Below, in pieces: positions 20,091-26,000 of a stretch of 26,000 nt of DNA (within the stretch, counting starts at the first letter, position 1; the number at the start of each line of letters is the position of its first letter). Both the position numbers and the translations under genes were made by a program. Under the pieces are notes generated by a model. It worked only from the letters and a program-made list of their open reading frames with translations, made no database searches and was not told where the DNA came from. This stretch comes from Mesostigma viride (lineage: Eukaryota > Streptophyta > Mesostigmatophyceae > Mesostigmatales > Mesostigmataceae). The stretch lies in assembly GCA_009746045.1 (NCBI GenBank), contig RPFO01000532.1, forward strand, positions 79,001-105,000, written 5' to 3'.

Positions 20091-20420
20091 ACATGCGCGT
20101 GGGCCACGTGCTAGGCTAAGCCTGACTAATCTGCACTACTGTTATAGATCCTACTGCTATACTCCAGATCTGCCGGAGCTGGAGGTAGGTCGGCCATAGC
20201 GCCCGTCTCCGCTGTTGCTGGGCCAGGGTCTTTAGTCGTCGTCCGGTCCAGCGTGTAGGAAGTCCCCGAGAGCTTCTTCCGGCTTTTGAGAAACGACAGC
20301 TTATCCGCCATGTACTTAAAGGTGAGGAGCAGGGGAGCCGGGCCAGCCTGACCCCGCGCGCGGGGAAGGTGGACAGCCGACATCCGCAGCTCACCAACGA
20401 GTTGCATGGGGGTAAGAATG
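20091..20420 (-). mobile_element. LINE/L1-like element fragment, copy 1 (5'-truncated, decayed)
   Basis: Minus-strand sequence similar to the 3' part of copy 2 (21583-23000). Both begin on the left with ACRTGCGCGTGGGCC, then GCTAGGCTARGCCTGACTAA. The remaining protein reads PAPLLLTFKYMADKLSFLKS, then KKLSGTSYTL, matching ORF1 of copy 2 before going out of frame. A stretch of about 75 bp present in copy 2 (WRGAVIHVDHK region) is deleted. Homology stops near 20420, a 5' truncation typical of LINE insertions. It lies antisense to recG, 34 bases after its stop codon. Confidence 0.75.
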
Positions 20421-20421
20421 G

Positions 20422-20506
20422 AGGTACATACCTCTTATTTAATTTTACCATGCCTCTTTCCTTGACTCCGAATTCAATTTAATTTGGAGCCATTTTTTCA
20501 CCGACT
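20422..20506. repeat. About 85-bp repeat R, copy 1
   Basis: AGGTACATACCTCTTATTTA ... CATGCCTCTTTCC ... TTGGAGCCATTTTTTCACCG. The same order of blocks recurs at 20925-21007. It begins just where LINE copy 1 ends, so it may be part of a neighbouring element or the insertion site. Confidence 0.7.
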
Positions 20507-20924
20507 GGAACACACGGCGAATTCGAAGTTCAGACTTCAGAGTTCAATTTAATGCCGACGTACTTGCACGCAACCGAATTTAGCTACTTCTAGTCCGCAC
20601 CGACATGTTGAAAATGCATCAATTATATACTAGACTTGTCGATCCGTCAAATCTCATCAACCGGGTTTCAAAGGCAGCCCACGAATACCGTAGATGCAGA
20701 TCCGACGGCGCAAACAACATCACGAACGACGCGGCGTCAAACGCCTCGGTTCCAAGGTTTGTTACAAGGCATTTCACGACGTCACGCCGCGTTGTGTACC
20801 CGCGCTCTTTTCCATGTACTATATAAGGTGAGATGTAGAATCCACTTCCCTGACCAGGAATTCCGTCCAGCACTGTCGTACAGTACTCCCAACGGCTATA
20901 CCATTCAAATCCCAGATATCGCTG
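20507..20924. other. 418 bp between R repeats, no recognised gene
   Basis: Higher CG content than the recG introns. Forward frames of 73 and 102 codons (20605-20826 and 20636-20944) overlap in different frames and match nothing I know. A TATA-like TATATAAG lies at 20820-20827. The sequence could be the body of a small non-autonomous element bounded by the R repeats. Confidence 0.4.
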
Positions 20925-21007
20925 GAGGTATACCTCTTATTTAATCTCCACATGCCTCTTTCCAACTCCAGCTCCAACTCCAATTAAACTTGGAGCCATT
21001 TTTTCAC
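20925..21007. repeat. About 85-bp repeat R, copy 2
   Basis: GAGGTATACCTCTTATTTAA ... CATGCCTCTTTCC ... TTGGAGCCATTTTTTCAC, about 503 bp after copy 1 in the same orientation and clearly diverged in the middle. The pair could be terminal repeats of a 590-bp element at 20422-21007; no conserved protein was found between them. Confidence 0.65.
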
Positions 21008-21582
21008 TGCGCCATTTTCCATGTGACGTACGTGAGATGCCAAAACCGCTTCTGTGACCGGCGCAATGCCATCCGATGCACAACCAGTCTAGAAACGTCC
21101 AACGCGCCAGCTGGACAGAGCGCGCCGCGTCGCATCCCGCGCCCTTACTAATTAATTAATTAATTAAAATCATAGCTCCGTTGGGAGCATATGTAACACA
21201 TAGCCCTGAGAAAGGGGCATCTATGGGTTTGTAATACAATCAGGGCTACAACCTGCAGGTGGAGGATGTACAACTATCACCTGCTCTGGGTGCACAAGGT
21301 GCACCTGCACCGCCATGATGGTAATTCATGCCTCCTTAACAAGCACAGGCACACAGGGGGGGCTTGAGGAGAGGGCCTAGAAGGCCTGCATGACATATGG
21401 GGTGGAAGGTATGTGGCTAGGCTATAGCTGGTGTATACACATGGCATCTCAGCAGAGAGTAACTCCCTGCATAGGCATAGCATGGCTAAATTCTTAATGC
21501 AACATCCATGATGGGAGGTCCCATTGTAGGCATGGCGTAGCTAAATACTGAAGGCATCATCCATGGGGGCCATTATGGGCGC
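21008..21582. other. Non-coding stretch with small repeats
   Basis: Contains a short (ATTA)n run near 21149-21167, two TGTAA motifs (21192 and 21230) that could be chlorophyte-type polyadenylation signals for recG, the palindrome AGGTGCACCT (21297-21306), and an imperfect 55-bp tandem pair (21473-21527 and 21528-21580; AGGCATAGCATGGCTAAAT / AGGCATGGCGTAGCTAAAT). No gene recognised. Confidence 0.5.
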
Positions 21583-23000
21583 ACGTGCGCGTGGGCCACA
21601 TGCTAGGCTAGGCCTGACTAATCTACACTACTGGTATAGGTTCCGGCCCTAGTCTGAGGTGGCAGGAGGGGCCTGCCAGGGCTTGTGGTCAACGTGGATG
21701 ACCGCCCCCCTCCAGTACACCGGCTTCCCTCCTGCGCGCTGCCGGAGCTGAAGGTAGGTCGGCCATAGCTCGCGTCGCCGCTGTTGCTGGGCCAGGGTCA
21801 AGTCGTCGTCCAGCGTGAAGCGAGTCTCCGAGAGCTTCTTGCGGCATTTAAGGAACGCCAGCTTGTCCCCCATGTACTTAAAGGTGAGAAGCACAGGTGC
21901 CGGGCCAGCCTTACCCCGCGCGCGGGGGAGGCGGACAGCCGACATGTCCAGCTAGCTCGACCAGTGAGTTGCATGGGGGCAAGCATGTCGCGCTTAAGTG
22001 CCGTGAGAAGGCTCGTCGGGGTCTCACCTGCCGGCTGGTCGAGGTGCTTGACGATGACGTTGTGGCTGCGCTTGTCGATCTCGGCCTCCTCGCGAAGGTC
22101 GAGGGCTTGTTGCTTGAGTTGTGCCGCGATGGTGGAGGTGGTGGAGGTGGTATGATGCTTAAGCAAGTCCGCCCAGGTGGAGGGAACATCACTGGCCGGG
22201 CCAGCAGGTGCCGGCTGGGCAGCGATTTCCTGCACCGTCTGGGCGGTGAGGCCGGCGGTGTCATGCAAGCACTCAAGGGCGGTGGCGGTGGCTTGAAGGC
22301 GTTTGTCGAGGTCGAGGAGCTGGGCTTTGATGTCGGCGGTGGAGGCGGAAACGGCGGTGGAGGTGGAGGCGACGGTGGTGGAAAGGTGAGGAAGCTCAGC
22401 AGCTATCGTGCCGCCCAGTGCTGACATGTCGGCAGCAAGGGGGGTTACGTGCTGCTGCCGAAGGCTTCCGTCAGGATGGAACGGAGTGTGGGGGCGGAGA
22501 TGGATGGAGCCCAGATCTCGCCATCGGAGCGTTTGAGGAGGGAATTGAGAAGGGTATGCTGGAGTTCGGGGCGGGTGGTCCCGAAAAGCAGGTGGATGTG
22601 AACCCAGCGGATGCCGTTCGGGGTGAGGAGGCGATTGTTGTCGTGGAGATGGAGGCACAGGTCGTAAAGCGAAGCGTAGTCCCCGAAGAAGATGCATGTC
22701 ATAGCATCGGTCGGAGACATGTTGTCCCAGTCGGAATCATCGACCTGGAAAGGCCGGGGCCGAAAGCGCGGTTCTGAGGGGGGTGAAGACCCTCCTGTTT
22801 GTCGGGCGCGTTTAGGGTCAGGCGATGCTGAGGGCGAGGCGTTGAGCCCGGGAGGTTGCTGGGCGACCACCAGTGCACGACTAGTGTCACCGCTGCCTGC
22901 CGGACCTGAGGGCGAAGCTGCAGCCTGAGCTGCAGACGGATTTTCATGGCCGAGCGCATCCGCCAAACTGCGTTGCGTCGGGGGGCGTTTGGTCGTCATT
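21583..23000 (-). mobile_element. LINE/L1-like element, copy 2, ORF1 only
   Basis: Minus-strand element whose only coding content is an ORF1-type protein (22999 to 21649). No endonuclease or reverse transcriptase sequence is present. After the ORF1 stop only about 65 bp remain before the left end shared with copy 1. The 5' limit is uncertain and may reach about 23290. Loss of ORF2 could be an internal deletion in a common ancestor, or this may be a non-autonomous ORF1-only family; two copies with the same 3' end favour a family. Confidence 0.7.
21649..22999 (-). pseudogene. L1-like ORF1 (RNA-binding gag-like protein), frameshifted
   Basis: ORF1 proteins of L1-type elements bind element RNA as coiled-coil trimers. 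The start is MTTKRPPTQRSLADALG (ATG at 22999), followed by a Ser/Pro-rich tail. Frame 1 continues to TEAFGSST-stop at 22445. From about 22460 a second frame carries a heptad-like coiled coil (AELPHLSTTVASTSTAVSAS...LLDLDKRLQ) and RSHNVIVKHL, the opening of an RRM-like fold. Near 21950 a third frame takes over with LLTFKYMGDKLAFLK and the C-terminal FTLDDDLTLAQQQRRRELWP and PVYWRGAVIHVDHKPW. Two frame changes mean this copy cannot make the full protein unless the sequence contains errors. Assignment rests on domain order and motif style. Confidence 0.7.
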
Positions 23001-24223
23001 ATTGCGTTTTAGATTCGGAAAATTATATCAGCATGTGCGTCTTAGAAAGACGAAGCGATAGTGATGTTCACGGCTAAATTCGGTGCTCAAACGTGAAAGT
23101 TATGAGCTCTGCCATCAGCCATGGCTACCTCGTGGCTCGTGGCTCGTCAACCAACCAAACGGCGCCCTTATTGGTTGCCTTAATTTCCGCTGTTCCACGG
23201 ACCCGCGTCCTTCCTTTGGCCTAGCTTCAAATGCGTGAAACTTTCAAAGTGGAAATACAAAGCCATTTTTTCACCGACTACTACTAGTATACGCAGTATC
23301 ATATTTTAGCCGCATATTGTATTTTGTGATCGATATATATCACGTGCATGTGTGCATCATGTGCGCAGTGGGATACTGCATGCACATTATAGATAACTAG
23401 TACGATGGCGCGGACTTGGCAACAATATGAAATTGCAGGTGACATTGATCATTCTGTATACGATAGGGTAGGTACCTAATGTCTCAATAAACAATTGTTA
23501 CTTATACAGAGGTAACCTGCAAACTATATATGTAGGTGTCAATGTTGTTGCATGCAACCCGTGGCGACCAAGCACCATGTACTGAGCAGCTTCCTGATTA
23601 TGAATCGGACACATGTTAGTTCTCCGTACCAGAGTGAGCAAGCGGGTACGCACTGCAGTCCTCGTCAAGAGTGCTGACAACTCATGGCCTGGACTATAAA
23701 TACTTGCACCCGGCAAGTATGGTGTAGCATAGACGTGCAGGACCTGGATAAGAATGTGAGCGCGTGCACCTGATACCTGTCACCTGGTTCAGATAAACCT
23801 TCCATGTCCATATCACAGTCTCAGCCTGATTCTCTACTGGCGCCTGCAAGCCATACAGCGTTAGAGCTATCCTGAACCATCATCCATGTTCTTCTTGTTC
23901 CGAGCCGAATCGTGCTCATTGTTTGACGATTCCCACCACCAATCGGGCAGCGACAACTCATTCCTACCAGGGCCTACATTGCTGTTGTTGCCGCCAAGCT
24001 CCAATGCCCTGAACAATCAGGGGCAAATCCAGCGGGATAGTTGGGGAGAAAGGGTGCATATTTTGAAATGGCAATCATCTATGAAAGAATGCAAAGATAC
24101 GTTTTCAGCACAACACCTAGTGAGACATGCTGTAGTGGTGAAGATGCACACACACATGCACATACAAGAAAGGCTTCAAACAGGATTTACGGAAGACAAG
24201 CCGAGAAAAGCGTAGGGCACGTA
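23001..24223. other. Intergenic stretch, no supported gene
   Basis: The first 280 bp may be the LINE 5' region; GCCATTTTTTCACCGACT at 23262-23279 matches the end of repeat R. Further right are AT-rich sequence with the dyad GTGATCGATATATATCAC (23326-23343), a TATA-like site at 23695, and overlapping forward frames of 109 and 96 codons (23886-24215 and 24041-24331) with no recognisable domain. Confidence 0.5.
23695..23702 (+). promoter_or_regulatory. TATA-like box TATAAATA
   Basis: TATAAATA in a locally GC-balanced context (CTGGACTATAAATACTTGCA), about 190 bases before an ATG at 23886 opening a 109-codon frame of unknown nature. Only the motif supports it. Confidence 0.2.
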
Positions 24224-24333
24224 TCCACACAACCAGTGACCACAGCGCGCGGTTCCACACAACCAGTGACCACAGCGCACGCATCCACACAACCAGTGGC
24301 CACAGCGCACCTAACCACACAACCACAGTGACC
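24224..24333. repeat. 30-bp minisatellite, 3.7 copies
   Basis: Units start (T/A)CCACACAACCAGTGACCAC, then AGCGCAC, at 24224, 24254, 24284 and 24314. The last copy is partial (ACCACAGTGACC). It gives a Thr/Gln-rich repeat in one forward frame, but nothing suggests that it is translated. Confidence 0.85.
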
Positions 24334-24514
24334 ATACACTTCGAATTTCCTCTTCTGGGGGATTCTTAACAGCATTGTATACCTTCAATGAGAAGGCCGA
24401 GCAAGGCTTTGAAACAGCAGCGCATGGTGCCATGGCGGTTTAATCACAAGCCACCTTACGAGCCTCGCCACACGTCCCTACCTCGCCATCTACCACACGC
24501 TTGATCCTAACCTT

Positions 24515-24602
24515 ATTGTGCTTGCCACCCATGCCACACGTCCTTCCTTGTGCTTGCCACGCATGCCACGCTTCCCACCCTTGTTATGCTTGCCACGCAT
24601 GG
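24515..24602. repeat. Imperfect TGCTTGCCACGCATGCCACG repeats downstream of P5CR
   Basis: Blocks of the type GCTTGCCACCCATGCCACAC, GCTTGCCACGCATGCCACGC and GCTTGCCACGCATGG recur at about 35-40 base spacing. They start roughly 15 bases beyond the P5CR stop codon on the minus strand, so they probably fall in its 3' untranslated region. Confidence 0.6.
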
Positions 24603-24614
24603 CTTCCTAAACTG

Positions 24615-24830
24615 TTATTCTTGCCTGCGGTATGCTGCCCACACGGCATCGGAGACGACGGTTCGGAAGCAGCCCTTCTCCAGGAAGTAAATGGCCGACG
24701 CGGTGGTGCCACCTGGCGAGGTGATGTCGTTTCTCAGCTCCGCCAGGTGGTTGTTCTTGGCCATGGCCAGCTTTGACGAGCCGTAGATGGTCTGCAGCAC
24801 CAGCCGCTGGCCGAGGCTGCGGGGGAAACC
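24615..24830 (-). CDS. P5CR: Pyrroline-5-carboxylate reductase (P5CR), last exon
   Basis: P5CR reduces pyrroline-5-carboxylate to L-proline with NAD(P)H, the last step of proline synthesis. This minus-strand exon has 71 codons and a stop. It follows acceptor TGTTCCCAG and starts GFPRSLGQRLVLQTIYG, equivalent to the family's AGLPR..A..La.QT..G. Then come AELRNDITSPGGTT, the P5CR signature in the C-terminal dimerisation domain, and LEKGCFRTVVSDAV, the family's LE..GFR...i.Av. The expected preceding exon (SGSGPAY...EAlaDagV) is not visible between 24831 and 26000, so it should lie to the right of the window beyond the CCCAT/CCCCT tract. Odd points: Ala follows SPGGTT where Ile is usual, and Cys stands before Phe-Arg. 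The Rossmann domain cannot be assessed. Confidence 0.9.
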   Translation of the reverse strand, partial: GFPRSLGQRLVLQTIYGSSKLAMAKNNHLAELRNDITSPGGTTASAIYFLEKGCFRTVVSDAVWAAYRRQE

Positions 24831-25182
24831 CTGGGAACAGCCAGCATGGCGGATAGGGTATGGCGGGCAGCGGCAACATCTAGTCCATTGACATCACCTG
24901 AATCTGTGAGGTACTGCAGGCATTTTGGTCCAAGGTAGGGATGCACGATGTTGACCTATATCTGCAGCAATGCTGGTACATAGAACTCTAGTAAAAGTAG
25001 TGTCAGCTTTACTAAAAGTGGCACCATTTTTCTTCCAGTCTCGATCGGTTCATGATAGTAGTACTGTCCTATTAGCGGCTCTGATTTGGCGTCAGAAAGT
25101 TGGTGCCTAGCTAATGGTAATTTGTTACATTGATATCCTACGTAAGGTGGCAGAGGGCACGGCCTCTCAACGATAACATACT
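24831..25182 (-). other. 3' part of the last P5CR intron
   Basis: On the minus strand this leads into acceptor TGTTCCCAG at 24831. No P5CR-like exon (SGSGPAY, EALADGG) was found in any minus-strand frame, so it is read as intron; the donor is outside the window. Confidence 0.5.
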
Positions 25183-25377
25183 CCATCCCATCCCATCCCA
25201 TCCCATCCCATCCCATCCCATCCCATCCCATCCCATCCCATCCCATCCCATCCCATCCCATCCCATCCCATCCCATCCCATCCCATCCCATCCCATCCCA
25301 TCCCATCCCATCCCATCCCATCCCATCCCATCCCATCCCATCCCATCCCATCCCATCCCATCCCATCCCATCCCATC
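25183..25377. repeat. (CCCAT)n pentanucleotide array
   Basis: About 39 uninterrupted CCCAT units. The minus strand reads (GGGAT/ATGGG)n, with four or more G3 runs in any 20 bases, a classic G-quadruplex pattern. Probably in a P5CR intron, in which case the G-rich strand is the transcribed-RNA sense. Confidence 0.95.
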
Positions 25378-25938
25378 CCCTCCCCTCCCCTCCCCTCCCC
25401 TCCCCTCCCTCTCCCTCCCCTCCCCTCCCCTCCCTCCCCTCCCTCCCCTCCCCTCCCTCCCCTCCCCTCCCCTCCCTCCCCTCCCCCCCTCCCCTCCCCT
25501 CCCTCCCCTCCCCTCCCCTCCCCTCCCCTCCCTCCCCTCCCCTCCCCTCCCCTCCCCTCCCCTCCTCCCTCCCCTCCCCTCCCCTCCCCTCCCCTCCCCT
25601 CCCCTCCCCTCCCCTCCCCTCCCCTCCCCTCCCCTCCCCTCCTCCCTCCCTCCCCTCCCCTCCCCTCCCCTCCCTCCCCTCCCCTCCCCTCCCCTCCCTC
25701 CCCTCCCCCTCCCCTCCCCTCCCTCCCCTCCCCTCCCCTCCCTCCCTCCCTCCCCTCCCCTCCCTCCCCTCCCCTCCCTCCCCTCCCCTCCCCTCCCTCC
25801 CCTCCCCTCCCTCCCCTCCCCTCCCCTCCCCTCCCCTCCCCTCCCTCCCCTCCCCCCTCCCCTCCCCTCCCCTCCCTCCCCTCCCTCCCTCCCCTCCCCT
25901 CCCCTCCCCTCCCCTCCCCTCCCATCCCATCCCATCCC
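25378..25938. repeat. All-pyrimidine CCCCT/CCCT tract closed by CCCAT units
   Basis: 25377-25923 contains only C and T (547 bases): mainly CCCCT units, with irregular CCCT, CCTCCCT and CCCCCCT variants. It ends in three to four CCCAT units (25921-25938) of the type that precedes it. The purine strand is (GGGGA/GGGA)n, able to form G-quadruplex or triplex DNA. Confidence 0.95.
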
Positions 25939-26000
25939 GCCCCCCACCATGTGCACGGCTCCCACCTTTAGGAATACATCCCCCATCATGTGCACGCTGA
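25939..26000. repeat. Short direct repeat at the window end
   Basis: CACCATGTGCACGGCT (25947-25962) is echoed by CATCATGTGCACGCTGA (25984-26000), about 37 bases apart. Too little sequence to interpret. Confidence 0.4.

Noticed and set aside
21897-22424. 175-codon plus-strand Gly/Val-rich frame
   Set aside because: It is the complement of the LINE ORF1 coiled-coil region; the minus-strand reading has the recognisable ORF1 domain order.
23886-24331. Forward frames of 109 and 96 codons with a TATA-like site upstream
   Set aside because: They overlap in different frames, the second ends in the 30-bp minisatellite, and no domain or codon signal distinguishes them from chance.
24734-24946. 70-codon minus-strand frame overlapping the P5CR exon
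   Set aside because: Its last part is the P5CR exon read out of frame; the upstream part has no P5CR motif.
25183-25938. Telomere-type repeat
   Set aside because: CCCAT/CCCCT does not match the known green-lineage telomere units (TTTAGGG or TTTTAGGG), is not at a sequence end, and is interrupted and mixed.
24956-25995. Three long minus-strand open frames of 252-324 codons encoding Gly/Arg/Glu and GWDGM-type repeats
   Set aside because: They are translations of the CCCAT/CCCCT tract, open in all three frames simply because the repeat lacks stops. Non-repeat ends show no domain.

Overview
This looks like a nuclear genome window from a eukaryote, most likely a green alga (inference). The two recognisable protein genes are split by GT-AG introns that are long and T/G-rich. 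Exons are short and GC-rich, with many GTG/CTG/GCG codons. Simple and tandem repeats are abundant, and there is L1-like retrotransposon debris. RecG-type helicases in eukaryotes are known mainly from plants and algae, where they act on organelle DNA.

Layout. 1-1824: non-coding DNA with fold-back hairpins and a 190-bp direct repeat (1126-1315 and 1635-1824). 1825-10058: one uninterrupted satellite array of about 8.2 kb built from a 26-bp and an 18-bp unit. 10059-10770: no recognisable gene. 10771-20057 (+): eleven consecutive exons of a RecG-like ATP-dependent DNA helicase, from Walker A to the stop codon (463 residues). The N-terminal wedge/OB half and any transit peptide are not in the window, so the gene is 5'-incomplete here. 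20091-20420 and 21583-about 23000 (-): two decayed copies of one LINE/L1-like element carrying ORF1 sequence only. 23000-24600: no convincing gene, one 30-bp minisatellite. 24615-24830 (-): last exon of pyrroline-5-carboxylate reductase (P5CR). 25183-25938: a (CCCAT)n array passing into a 547-bp all-pyrimidine CCCCT/CCCT tract, probably inside the next P5CR intron.

The RecG chain is well supported. All ten introns have GT donors and AG acceptors, phases close exactly (eight phase-0 junctions, then phase 1 and phase 2), and the spliced product follows the RecG family order without a gap: motifs I, Ia, II, III, the IDELPPGR linker, IV-VI, RGPGE and GTRQSG. The two genes are functionally unrelated (organelle DNA repair; proline synthesis) and lie tail to tail with retroelement debris between them.

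I found no multi-gene defence or biosynthetic system. The most unusual features are the 8.2-kb two-unit satellite and its edges, a minisatellite in a RecG intron that multiplies a copy of that intron's own splice donor, and a pair of ORF1-only LINE copies with a shared 3' end.
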